Shown: piece by piece, positions 35,324-45,819 of the stretch
Layout: each line of letters opens with the position of its first letter
Position numbering within the stretch: position 1 is the first letter of the stretch
DNA from: Aquilaria yunnanensis
Lineage: Eukaryota > Streptophyta > Magnoliopsida > Malvales > Thymelaeaceae
Length of the DNA stretch: 64,000 bases
Reading direction: 5' to 3'
Assembly (NCBI GenBank): GCA_039654915.1
Contig: CM077599.1
Location: forward strand, 80,692,001-80,756,000
Made by a program: the position numbers and the translations under genes
Notes under the pieces: generated by a model
The model's database searches: none
What the model was told of the DNA's origin: nothing
What the model saw: only the letters and a program-made list of their open reading frames with translations

Positions 35324-37129
35324 ATGGATATTCTCGATTATCTTCCCACGGCTGTTACTGGATCATGGAATGACACGGTAATCGAAACTCAGCCTGAAGC
35401 TATGGAATATTCCGAAACGGCTCAAAAGCTTCACGGAGATGCTCTGACATCCCACTCTCACGTACAGCTTAAGGACCAGGTATCGGTCCGGATAAATCAG
35501 AACGATACCACGGAATTATTGCAAGTCTGGAATAGTTGGAACTCTGCTGATCGGGAAGCTTTTACGGCAAAATATGGTCACATCGCTTGCCTACTAAAAG
35601 TTACCATTGATGCATCACTTGTCCGGGCTCTAATACAATTTTGGGATCCATTTTATCGATGCTTTTCTTTCGACAAGATGGATCTGGTTCCAACCATTGA
35701 AGAATACAACAGCCTCTTGGGTTGGTCCTCCGACTATCCAATCGAGACGTATCAACACGACAGAAGAACGGAGCCTCATCGAGCCCTGGCAAAATTACTG
35801 GATATGCCAGCTTCCAGTCTTCAAACCAAGTTTGCAACAAAAGGATCTCGAAAATTTATCAGTTGGATCGACTTAAAACAATTAAGTCACGTTCTCCCTC
35901 AGAAAAATCAACGACGCAAGCTTTTCGCCTTGGCGATATATGGCCTGGTAGTCTTCCCAAGAATCGTCGGATTCATTGAAGGAGACATCATTACACTATT
36001 TGAGCAAATCTGCAATGCTCAAATAAATCCGACTTCAGTAATATTATGTGAAACCATCAGGGCATTAAACTTCTGTCGCCAAAGAGGGGGCAAATTCATG
36101 GGATGTTCGCATCTTCTCTATATTTGGATCAAAAGCCACCTTCCTTGTGATAAGCAACACTTCGGAAATCGCTTTTCAAAGGACTTCATCCCAATCGAAG
36201 CCTTTTTGAAAAGTGAAACCATTCATCACGACAGCAAGGAAGCATGGGTTGACTACTTCAGGAACATCACTGAATTACAAGTTGAATGGAGAGCCCCCTG
36301 GTCCATCTCCACTCGCGTTGTCTACCGTTGCGGTAATTGCCCGTGGGTTCCTCTCTTAGGTATATGGGGAGGAACAAGTTATGCCCCAGCTCAAGTACGA
36401 AAACAATTTGGGTCCATGCAATTTATACCCATGACGCATAATCTGAGTAAGTTGGAATTTTCACACGAAGATCCAAATTCAAATAAGCTCGCAATGGGTA
36501 TTTCAGTTGCGTGGAAAAGAATTTTCATATTGAAGTCGGGGCCTATTATTTCTCCCACTGCTTATTATGAATGGAGAAATAACCGGAAGGAAGGAATAAT
36601 TCTACCTGAAGAGGTCATCAGAAAATTGGCAAAAAGAGAGTTGGAGAAAGAACTAGAGGAAGAAAAGGAGAAGAACAAGAGGATGCTCCTTGACATGCAA
36701 CAGCTCGGTCACAAAACACAACTCCTCGAAGAGAAAGTTGAATACCAAAAACAAGTCATCTCCCAATTGGTTGATGAAACCGATCAAAAAGAGATGAGAG
36801 TCAGATACTGGGAAGATCAATACAGATTTTCTCAAGATCAATTGCAAACATTTTTGGTAGAAGTCAGAAAAGTCACAGAACAAGCCCAACTAATGGGCGA
36901 AGAAGCCAAGGAGTTAGAAGAACTGAGCTGTCCTACTCCATCAGTAAATGTTCAAAGAATGATGGAGTTCATATCTAAGGCCAGAAAGCAGTATTGTACT
37001 TTGGGTCGTTTCTTAAACAAACCTTTGCTGAATGTAATTGAGAAATTCTATTATAGTTCTTCTTTCACCAAGTATTTACAATATTCATGCATGCATCCAT
37101 CACATCAATCATACACACATAGAATCTAA
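35324..37129 (+). CDS. Retroelement ORF1, unknown function (Ogre-type upstream ORF)
   Basis: This 601-residue ORF lies between the primer-binding site and gag, where Ogre-type elements carry an extra ORF1. Residues about 65-400 form a globular domain with WDPFYRCFSF (near 106) and PTIEEYNSLLGW. I associate this with plant proteins annotated as DUF7745 or plant-mobile-domain-like, but from memory only. Residues about 425-540 are charged and heptad-like (KRELEKELEEEKEKNKR onward), a likely coiled coil. It is intact here, and its C-terminal part recurs in element B at 63699-64000. Its role in the element is unknown. Confidence 0.8.
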   Translation: MDILDYLPTAVTGSWNDTVIETQPEAMEYSETAQKLHGDALTSHSHVQLKDQVSVRINQNDTTELLQVWNSWNSADREAFTAKYGHIACLLKVTIDASLVRALIQFWDPFYRCFSFDKMDLVPTIEEYNSLLGWSSDYPIETYQHDRRTEPHRALAKLLDMPASSLQTKFATKGSRKFISWIDLKQLSHVLPQKNQRRKLFALAIYGLVVFPRIVGFIEGDIITLFEQICNAQINPTSVILCETIRALNFCRQRGGKFMGCSHLLYIWIKSHLPCDKQHFGNRFSKDFIPIEAFLKSETIHHDSKEAWVDYFRNITELQVEWRAPWSISTRVVYRCGNCPWVPLLGIWGGTSYAPAQVRKQFGSMQFIPMTHNLSKLEFSHEDPNSNKLAMGISVAWKRIFILKSGPIISPTAYYEWRNNRKEGIILPEEVIRKLAKRELEKELEEEKEKNKRMLLDMQQLGHKTQLLEEKVEYQKQVISQLVDETDQKEMRVRYWEDQYRFSQDQLQTFLVEVRKVTEQAQLMGEEAKELEELSCPTPSVNVQRMMEFISKARKQYCTLGRFLNKPLLNVIEKFYYSSSFTKYLQYSCMHPSHQSYTHRI

Positions 37130-37203
37130 TAAAATAAATATTCCTTTAAAAGGATAAAATTGGACCTCAACACCGATATTCAACTCGACTCCAAACAAGA
37201 TTA

Positions 37204-40200
37204 ATGGCAGAACAAGCCGAAGGACGTCTCATGGAGATGGAGTCCAAGATTAAAAGTATGTCAGAACAGATGAGACAATTGATGGAATTAATCAAAGGGA
37301 AAGCAACTCAAGTCCCCATCAAAGAAGTACAAGATCCCACTTATCCCCCGGGATTCACCCCGCAACGAGTCTCAGTCCAAGAAAACCTGTTTCAAGAATC
37401 AGGACCCTCTGCTAGTGTTCACCTGAAACAAGACACTGTACAGGAAGAGAAGAAGACGTTACCAAAAGAAGAAGCAGAATCTCAAAAACTCGAAACGATA
37501 GAAAAGAGACTGCGAGCCATTGAAGGAGGTACTATGTTCGGATCTCTCTCAGTGGATGATCTCTGCTTAGTGCCAGACGTCGAAATCCCTTCGGACTTTA
37601 AGGTGCCAGATTTCGTGAAATACGATGAAACGAGTGATCCCATCACTCACATCACTTTGTTTCTCAGAAGACTACAACCACTTACCAAAGATGAGAAGGT
37701 GTGGATCGCACTTTTTCAGGAAAGTCTCACAAAATCAGCATTACAGTGGTATCTAAGCCAAGGTCCAAGAAACATAAAAACTTGGAATGACCTTGCTCAG
37801 GCCTTCATCGGCAACTATAAACATGTTATGGACTTAGCTCCGGATCGCCAAACTCTCCAAAACATGGAGAAGAAAAAAACAGAAACTTTTAAGGAATACG
37901 CCCAACGATGGAGGGACTTAGCTGCACAAGTACAGCCACCCATGACAGAAAGAGAAATGGTCACTTTGTTTGTCCAGACACTGAAATACCCATATTATGA
38001 CAAACTTATTGGCAATGCGGCAACTAACTTCTCCGACGTAGTCATGTCTGGAGAAAGGATCGAGCATGGTATCAGGATCGGGAAGATTACTGAGTCCTTT
38101 AGTGATCCTATGAAAAGAGGAGGACCATCCAGAAGAAAAGATGAAGAAATACAACAAATCGGATGAGGAAGAGGGATTCCCCTCGTGGGTACCGTGGCTA
38201 CCGGACCTCGCCTATCCTATTCTGCCAACAGGCCCAATTATTATCCTACCAATAGGCCCAATGATTATCCTCCAAATAGGCCCAGTGATTATCTTCCCAA
38301 TAGACCCAACAATTATCCTCTCAACAGGCCTAATCAGTTACGGCCACATGTTCCGACTCCTCCAATGCCTGCACCAAGACCAAGAGAAATTTTCGCACCG
38401 ATTCCCATGACTTATACTGAGTTGTATCCAAAACTCATCCAGAGCCAACTCATTCGCCCAATTCCCACAAGGCCATTCGAACCCCCATATCCAACATGGT
38501 ATGACCCTAAACTAAATTGCCCATATCATGATGGTGCCGTGGGCCACGGACTCGAAAATTGCATAGCATTGAAGCGTATAGTCCAACAATTAATTGAGTC
38601 AAAGTGGTTGGACTTTTCCGATGAACCAAACGTCACTCATAATCCATTGCCTCCTCATCAAGCCAAACCAGTCAATATGATGGAAGAATACTGGCCGATG
38701 AAGAAAACAGTCAATGATATCATAACCCCTCTTAAGCATGTATATTCATGCCTTGTGAAAGAAGGGATTATCATAGGAAAGTCTTCTGGAAATAAAGAAG
38801 TCGAGCATGAGGAGTGGTGCAACTTTCATAACAGTAAGAGTCATTCTATCCAAGAATACCCAGAATTCCGTAAAAGTCTACAAAGTCTCATGGACTCCTC
38901 CCAAATCATCATTTTTATGTCAGATGAAGAGGATGACGTGAATGTGATAATTAAAGAACAAGAAGTCAATATCATGCCAAGACCACTAGTCATTCCAATC
39001 TCAAAATCTGCTCTCAAGCCTTTAAGAATTCAAGTTCCAAAGCCATTCCCGTACAAATCAGACAAAACTGTTCCATGGAACTATGGCTATACTTCTAACA
39101 TCACATCAACTCCGTTAGAAGTTGGGGGCATGACTAGAAGCGGTCGGTGTTATTCTCCCTAGCAAATGAACAAGCTCCAACAATAGAAGAATGTTACGGA
39201 TCCAGCAAATGGACCTATTAACACATCTAAAGAGCAAGAGATACCTCGAGCAGTAACAGATGAACAAGCTACTGAGTTTCTCAAACTCATAAAGCAAAGT
39301 GAATACAGCATCGTGGAGCAGTTGAACCGTCTGCCAGCAAAGATCTCCATACTTTCATTGCTCTTAAGTTCTGATGCCCATCGAGAAGCTCTTCTCAAAG
39401 TCCTGAATAAGGCTTATGTTGAACAAGATATCTCCGTGAACAACTTTGACCACCTTGTCAACAACATCACGGCACAAAATCTCATCACATTCACTGACGA
39501 TGAGATACCAGCAAAAGGAAGGGGTCACTCTAAGGCTTTACATATTTCGATTAAATACAAAGATCGGATTATGGCTAGAGTTCTGATCGACAATGGATCA
39601 GCTCTAAATGTAATGCCATTAGAAACTTTACATAAGATCGGTTTAGACCCATCACACCTCAACAACAGTCATATTGTTGTTCGAGCATTTGACGGAACAA
39701 AGAGAGATGTGGTTGGAGAAATAGAGCTACCAATTGGGATTGGTCCCTGTCTTTTCCATATCACATTCCAAGTCATGGACATTTCTCCATCTTATACTTG
39801 TCTGCTGGGAAGACCATGAATCCATATGGCTGGAGCAATTCCTTCCTCATTACATCAAAAAATGAAATTCATCATTGAAGGAAAGATAATCACAGTCTTT
39901 GCTGAAGAAGACATTCTGCTATCTAGACCTGCGGATGCTCAATATGTTGAGGTCAATGAAAATATACCTGATTGCTCCTTCAGGTCTTTTGAGATTGTCA
40001 ATGCTGCTTATGTCAGTGAATATGGAGAAGAACCCGTTCCTAACATCTCTAAAACAAGTCGCATGGTCGCCAAACTCATGATAAAAGGAGGATACTCACC
40101 GGGGTTAGGTTTGGGACAAGATTTACAAGGAATCCCAGAGCCATTGAAAATATCCACAAATGAAGGGAAATACGGCCTAGGCTTCACACCGACAAGACAT

Positions 40201-40515
40201 GATAAAATGAAGGCAATAGCTGAAAAGAGAGAAAAGAGGATTGCACGATTAACAAGGCATCCTCTCCAGGAAAGAAATCTGGATATCCCTGAAATCACCG
40301 AAACGTTCGTGAGTGGTGGTCTCATTCCGCAAAATGACAATGAAGGCAAGCTGACTATCAACATCAACAAGTCTTTTGAAAGTCTTTCTATTCAGGCAAT
40401 CATCAGCGATTCACCTGAAGAGGAAGAGCTCGTTCAACCTTGTGGCCCACGGGATGTGCTGAACAATTGGGAGGCGATAGAACTGCCTGTTATAATTGAA
40501 AGCTTTCCAAAGTAA
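37204..40515 (+). pseudogene. Gag-protease of element A, broken by four nonsense codons
   Basis: It is colinear with the intact 1104-residue Gag-Pro of element B. The order is a coiled N-terminus, the Retrotrans_gag domain (about 37640-38090), five 8-residue proline repeats of RPNDYPPN type (about 38220-38345), two CHHC zinc knuckles, an aspartic protease with VLIDNGSALNVMP (near 39590), and a G-patch (GGYSPGLGLGQ, about 40090). All pieces keep one frame, but TGA at 38164, TAG at 39160 and 39184 and TGA at 39817 stop translation. The second knuckle has also lost its last Cys (Tyr in A, Cys in B). Element A is therefore not autonomous. Confidence 0.9.
38220..38345 (+). repeat. 24-bp tandem repeats in gag
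   Basis: About five copies of a 24-bp unit encode repeats of the type RPN(D/N)YPPN between the capsid domain and the zinc knuckles. Element B has the same number at about 62495-62605, so the repeat is a stable part of this Gag. It may be a flexible or RNA-binding linker. Confidence 0.75.
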
Positions 40516-40705
40516 TCTAATAGTAAAAACCTCCTAAAGAAAGGTTCAATCAATAGGGTGTAGTCTTTGTTTAAGTGAACCTTTTAGTTATTGCTTTTTA
40601 TTCCAATAAAGTTGTGATTTATGCACATTGTAAATAAAGTACCAGTTTGCATCCATCTCATTCGTGCCATTTTTTTTCTCTTTCTTTTCTCTCTGGATAA
40701 TGCAG
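40512..40705 (+). other. Putative intron between protease and pol in element A
   Basis: A GT donor lies two bases into the last sense codon of gag-pro (after CCAAA), and the acceptor TGCAG follows a pyrimidine-rich tract at about 40667-40692. Removing 194 nt fuses the G-patch end to pol in frame (codons CCA AA|A CCC AAA), bypassing the TAA at 40513. The same arrangement is kept in element B (60130-60313). Introns at this position are known from Ogre elements. Confidence 0.75.
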
Positions 40706-40736
40706 ACCCAAAACTCTCTTTGATGACAATGAAAGA

Positions 40737-43700
40737 ATGAACTTTGATAATCCTGTAAACACTACCGACTCGGATGACGAAGATCTTCAAGTATCTCCTG
40801 AGCTATTAAAAATGATTGAGCGAGATGAAAAAGAAAGAGCAACAAGTCAAGAACCAACTGAGGTATTCAACCTGGGAGATAGTCAGGATGTAAAAGAAGT
40901 CAAGATTGGCACTTTATTCCCTCCTGAAGAAAAAGAAGAATTAGTCCATTTATTGAAAGAATATGTGGATGTATTCGCCTGGTCATACCAAGATATGCCC
41001 GGCTTAAGCTCAGACATAGTACTACACAAAATACCCTTGAAGCCTGGGGCGAAGCCTGTCAGACAGAAGTTACGAAGATTAAAGCCGGAGTTAATCTTAA
41101 GAGTAAAAGACGAGATTCGAAAGCTGTGGGATGCAGGATTCCTTGGGGTCGCTGAATATACAGAATGGGTGGTTAACATTGTCCCAGTCGAAAAGAAAGA
41201 AAGTGGGAAACTAAGAGTTTGTCAGGACTACCGGCCTTTGAACGAAGCCAGTCCTAAAGATAACTTCCCACTTCCTCATATTGATACACTGGTGGATAAT
41301 ACCGCAGGAAACTCCTACTTTTCCTTCATGGATGGTTTTTCTGGATACAATCAAATCAAACTTGATCCAGATGACATGATAAAAACTGCTTTTATAACCC
41401 TTTGGGGTACCTTCTACTATAAGGTGATGCCTTTCGGGTTAAAGAATGCTGGTGCTACATATCAAAGAGCCATGGTCACGTTGTTCCATGACATGATGCA
41501 TAAAGAAATTGCAGTATATGTGGACGACATGATCGCCAAAACTTTCACTGCTGGGGGGCATCTAAAAGTGCTAAGAAAACTATTCGATAGACTTCACAAA
41601 TATCAATTGAAGTTGAATCCTGCCAAATGTACTTTTGGAGCCTCTTCAGGAAAGTTATTGGGTTTCATGGTCAGCAAGGACGGGATTCGAGTTGACCCGA
41701 GTAAAGTTAAAGCGATACAAGAAATGCAACCCCCGAAGACTCCAAAACAAGTAAGAAGTTTTCTGGGTAGAATCAACTTCATAGCAAGGTTCATATCACA
41801 ATTGACGTCCAAGTGTGAACCGCTTTTCAAATCACTAAAGAAGAACAATCCGATTGAGTGGAATAACGAATGCCAAGAAGCGTTCGAGAAAATCAAACGA
41901 TATCTATCAAATCCACCAGTCTTGATACCACCTCGATCTGGAGAACCGTTGATTCTATATTTATCCATACAGGATTCTTCATTAGGATCCGTATTGGGTC
42001 AACGTGATGAGACAAGCAAGAAAGAGCATGCAATTTACTATTTGAGCAAAAAGCTTACCACATACGAAGCTAAATACTCAATAGTAGAAAAGTCCTGTTG
42101 TGCCCTTGCATGGGTAGCACATCGACTACGACACTACATGCTCAACAACACAACATTGCTGGTCTCCAAGACTGATCCCATTAAGTACATTTTCGAGAAA
42201 CCCGCTTTATCAGGCAGGATTGCAAAATGGCAAATGTTGTTATCTGAATACGACATACAGTATGTCACCCAAAAGGCCGTAAAAGGAAGTGTGATCGCTG
42301 AATATCTGGCTGATAGAGCATTGGAGGATTGTGAGCCCATGAGAATGGACTTTCCTGATGGAGATATAATGACAAAAGAACAGGAAGTCGATGAAGAAAA
42401 TGAAACATGGAAAATGGCATTCGATGGAGCATCTAATGCTTTGGGACAAGGGATCGGAGCTATACTCATCTCTCCAAGCGGAGAGCAGTTTCCCCTCACA
42501 GCAAAAATTACATTTCCTTGTACCAACAATATAGTAGAGTATGAAGCATGTGCTATGGGACTCCAAATGGCATTGGATTTGAAAGTGCGAGATCTCCAAG
42601 TCTATGGGGATTCCGCATTAGTCATATATCAAATCAATGGAGAATGGGAGACAAGAGATTCAAAATTAATCCCTTACCAAAAGCTTATAATAGACATGAC
42701 TCGAAGATTTAACAGTATAAGTTTCCATCATCTTCCAAGGGAAGATAATCAAATCCCAGACGCTTTAGCTACTTTGGCTGCTATGTACAAGATAAGTGAC
42801 CCTGAGCATACTCCTGTGTTCGAGATGAAAATAATATATTCTCCAGCTTATTGCATGAGCATCGAAGAAGAATTGGATGGAAAGCCTTGGTATCATGATA
42901 TCAAGAAATACCTCCAAGAACGAACATATCCACTAGAAGCATCAGAAAATGACAAGAAATTTCTACGAAGATTGTCAATGGGTTTTCTTTTAAACCTAGA
43001 CATACTCTACAAGAAAACCCCAGACTCGATGCTACTTCGCTGTGTAGATACTCATGAAGCACGAAAGATCATGGAAGAAGTTCATTCTGGAATATGTGGA
43101 GCACACACTAGTGGTCATACCATGGCAAGACAAATAATGAGGGCTGGCTACTATTGGCTCACATTGGAAAGTGATTGTATTAATCACGTGAGAAAATGTC
43201 ACAAATGTCAAATATATGCCAACAAGATCCATGCTCCACCCACCCCTCTTAATGTAACAGCAATACCTTGGCCTTTTGCCATGTGGGGAATTGACGTCAT
43301 TGGAGCCATTACCCCTAAAGCTTCCAATGGTCACAAATTCATCCTAGTGGCAATTGACTACTTCACTAAATGGGTAGAAGCTATGTCATATGCAAGTGTG
43401 ACTCAAAAGGTGGTATGGCGGTTCATTAAGAAAGAAATCATTTGTCGCTATGGGCCGCCGGAATGTATCATCTCAGACAATGCCACGAACCTGAACAATG
43501 CAATGATGCAGACTTTGTGCCGGCAGTTCAAAATCAAACATCTCAATTCGGCACCTTATCGACCAATGATGAATGGTGCAGTAGAAGCGGCCAATAAAAA
43601 TATCAAGAGAATTGTTGAAAAGATGATCGTCACTTACAAGGACTGGCATGAGATGTTACCTTTTGCACTACATGCTTATAGAACTTCTACCCGTACTTCT

Positions 43701-44135
43701 ACTGGAGCAACACCTTTTTCTCTGGTATACGGTATGGAGGCTGTATTGCCCATCGAAGTTGAAATTCCTTCATTAAGGGTACTAATGGATACTCAATTAA
43801 GAGAAGCAGAATGGGTCAAAGCTAGATACGAGCAATTAAATCTAATTGATGAAAGAAGAATGATAGCCCTCTGCCATGGGCAACTTTATCAAAGAAGGAT
43901 GATTCGTTCTTACAACAAAAAGGTTCGCCCACGACAATTTCACGAGGGTGACATAGTGCTCAAGAAAATTTTACCCATGCAACATGATTCAAGAGGAAAA
44001 TGGACACCAAATTATGACGGGCCATATGTCGTGAAGAAAGCATTTTCAGAAGGGACACTAATTCTGACAGAAATGGATGGACGAGAATTACCGAAGCCAG
44101 TAAATTCGGATGCAGTAAAGAAATACTTTGCATAA
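40737..44135 (+). CDS. Pol of element A: RT, two RNase H domains, integrase
   Basis: This 1132-residue ORF is intact. REVKIG-type and DVFAWSYQDMPGL segments lead into RT (about residues 110-350, with YVDD at 261-264). A Ty3-type RNase H (LYLSIQDSSLGSVLGQ) follows, then a second, archaeal-type RNase H (MAFDGASNALG near 560, NNIVEYEA, YGDSALVIYQI). Integrase has the HHCC finger (about 782-825) and Asp, Asp, Glu in GIDVIG, SDNATN and GAVEAAN. I see no chromodomain. The double RNase H is diagnostic of the Tat lineage. The true start is probably upstream by splicing to gag-pro, so the ATG at 40737 may be internal. Upstream gag-pro is broken, so the protein is likely made, if at all, only by an irregular route. 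Confidence 0.92.
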   Translation: MNFDNPVNTTDSDDEDLQVSPELLKMIERDEKERATSQEPTEVFNLGDSQDVKEVKIGTLFPPEEKEELVHLLKEYVDVFAWSYQDMPGLSSDIVLHKIPLKPGAKPVRQKLRRLKPELILRVKDEIRKLWDAGFLGVAEYTEWVVNIVPVEKKESGKLRVCQDYRPLNEASPKDNFPLPHIDTLVDNTAGNSYFSFMDGFSGYNQIKLDPDDMIKTAFITLWGTFYYKVMPFGLKNAGATYQRAMVTLFHDMMHKEIAVYVDDMIAKTFTAGGHLKVLRKLFDRLHKYQLKLNPAKCTFGASSGKLLGFMVSKDGIRVDPSKVKAIQEMQPPKTPKQVRSFLGRINFIARFISQLTSKCEPLFKSLKKNNPIEWNNECQEAFEKIKRYLSNPPVLIPPRSGEPLILYLSIQDSSLGSVLGQRDETSKKEHAIYYLSKKLTTYEAKYSIVEKSCCALAWVAHRLRHYMLNNTTLLVSKTDPIKYIFEKPALSGRIAKWQMLLSEYDIQYVTQKAVKGSVIAEYLADRALEDCEPMRMDFPDGDIMTKEQEVDEENETWKMAFDGASNALGQGIGAILISPSGEQFPLTAKITFPCTNNIVEYEACAMGLQMALDLKVRDLQVYGDSALVIYQINGEWETRDSKLIPYQKLIIDMTRRFNSISFHHLPREDNQIPDALATLAAMYKISDPEHTPVFEMKIIYSPAYCMSIEEELDGKPWYHDIKKYLQERTYPLEASENDKKFLRRLSMGFLLNLDILYKKTPDSMLLRCVDTHEARKIMEEVHSGICGAHTSGHTMARQIMRAGYYWLTLESDCINHVRKCHKCQIYANKIHAPPTPLNVTAIPWPFAMWGIDVIGAITPKASNGHKFILVAIDYFTKWVEAMSYASVTQKVVWRFIKKEIICRYGPPECIISDNATNLNNAMMQTLCRQFKIKHLNSAPYRPMMNGAVEAANKNIKRIVEKMIVTYKDWHEMLPFALHAYRTSTRTSTGATPFSLVYGMEAVLPIEVEIPSLRVLMDTQLREAEWVKARYEQLNLIDERRMIALCHGQLYQRRMIRSYNKKVRPRQFHEGDIVLKKILPMQHDSRGKWTPNYDGPYVVKKAFSEGTLILTEMDGRELPKPVNSDAVKKYFA

Positions 44136-45498
44136 TGAAGAAATTTTCAAACAGAAGGGGAGAAGTGGATACAGGGTTACCAAAGTTTATTTGATCAAAG
44201 TTGTCAAAGAGAGCTTTCTTCTCTTACACTTTCATTATCTATCTGTACCCAAGATTTTCATATTACCCATAAATAAAAAGCCAATTTTCTTTAACTTACC
44301 TTAGATTCTCACGTTCAAAATGCTAAAGTCGCTTCTATCCAGTTCTTTTCCTTCAAATCTCACATTCCTACTAGCCTTAAGTGTGCAATAAATTATGACT
44401 TTTGAAGGAAGAATAGTAATAATTAAAACTTAGAAAAAACAAAGACCGTAGATTACTTTGATAAGCTTTATGAATTAAAACAGGTAAGATTGAGGTCCTG
44501 CTTTGCGAGCGGCACAGAACATAGGCTAACAAAGAAGAAGGAGTAACAAATCTTTGGGAGATAGCCTTGGTGGTAGCTTGAATGATTGCTTCAGAAGTCT
44601 TAACACGTCCATGTCAGCAAGAAAGAATCATACTCACGAATATCTCAACAGGGACAATTATCCATAGAGGCATAAAGTACGAGGCGGACATTAAGGAAAT
44701 TGAAGCCAAAATTTAAGAACAAATCAAGGAAAGAAGATTTTTGAAAAGAGTTAGGCTTTTGAGACAATGGACAATAGCTGGAAAGCGAGACAATGAACAA
44801 CAGCTGGAAAGCGAGACAATGAACAACAGCTGGAAAGCGAAACAATGGACAACAGTTGGAAAGCATAAAGAGATTCAACGATAGAAGGCAATTACAAAGA
44901 GGATCCAGTAAAGCAAAGATATAAAAAAATAAATCCATCAGTTACACATGCTCTGCATTCATGCATTTCACATCATGCATGCATGGCATACAGAACAAGG
45001 ATCAAATGGGAAGCGTATCCACCGCACAGTCACAGCAGTATAAGCTGACGTCTCAGTGACATCCGTTTTTACCAATCTACCGCTGGATGCACAGCTGATA
45101 TAGTGGACCCAGCCCCATCAGCAATTCAAGGATAAAGTAGACAATATTGTCAAAATCCTGGTAATCAATTCAATAATCGAGGCTACACCGGGATGGACAG
45201 AATTGACGCCAGCTTAGCGGTATCCAAGATAAGAAATAGCTATGGTCAAAGATAAGCGCGGATATCGAGAAATATTGTCGTCGAAAGCAGACAATGGATT
45301 CAATAATCAAGGACTGGATCAATGTCATGCCTGATGAGATATCAAAGATAAGAAATATCTATGATACTAAAATAAAGTAGGATCCACTTTTCCGGTTAAA
45401 CGGCGGATACGGTACTCCGTGACTCTCAAGTCGGTTCTCTCAGTTGCCCATAATAACTGATTCCTTCACCCCTTCTTTCTTTTACTTCCTCCTATAAA
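44136..45498 (+). other. Post-pol spacer of element A
   Basis: This region contains a purine tract (AGAAGGGGAGAAG) just after the pol stop and a 26-bp direct repeat at 44763-44868. No gene is seen. It is matched by 55407-56699 in element B on the other strand. Confidence 0.6.
44763..44868 (+). repeat. 26-bp tandem repeat, four copies, specific to element A
   Basis: The unit GACAATGAACAACAGCTGGA with AAGCGA following occurs four times with few changes. The corresponding site in element B (about 56047-56076) has one copy. It is a recent local expansion. Confidence 0.8.
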
Positions 45499-45819
45499 AT
45501 GGATCCTACTTTTTCCGCCTTGCGAAAGTATTTCCCTTCTCTCCCAATGAACATCCTAAAAAAGATCTACCAAGTTCGCTGTGAACGATTAAGAGCTCTG
45601 ATGCATAAAGGAATCCCTGAAGATGTGCGGTGGTTAATTGAAGCTAAGGTTCGTCTGGCAGGTGAAATCCCAGAGGCATTTGTGTCTTACATGCCTGGTC
45701 TTGGCAAAAGTTCTTATGCCAGAAAAAGAAGAGCGAAAAGATTACAAGTCTGCCATAAATGTGGTAGATGGACTTGTAAGACTAGGTGTCGTTCTTTAGG
45801 AATGATCTCCAATAATCGA
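45499..45819 (+). pseudogene. Zinc-finger cargo ORF of element A, truncated by element B
   Basis: The first 107 codons match the 182-residue cargo ORFs of element B. They include a helical N-terminus (SALRKYFPSLPMNILKK), the basic motif GKSSYARKRRAKR and a CX2CX4CX3C finger (CHKCGRWTCKTRC). The reading frame then runs into the LTR of element B at 45820, so the C-terminal half is missing here and should continue beyond the other end of B. Confidence 0.8.

Noticed and set aside
41603..41968. Antisense frames of 60-130 codons across gag and pol of both elements
   Set aside because: They overlap strongly conserved coding sequence and recur in both copies only because the sense proteins are conserved. 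No independent motif was found.
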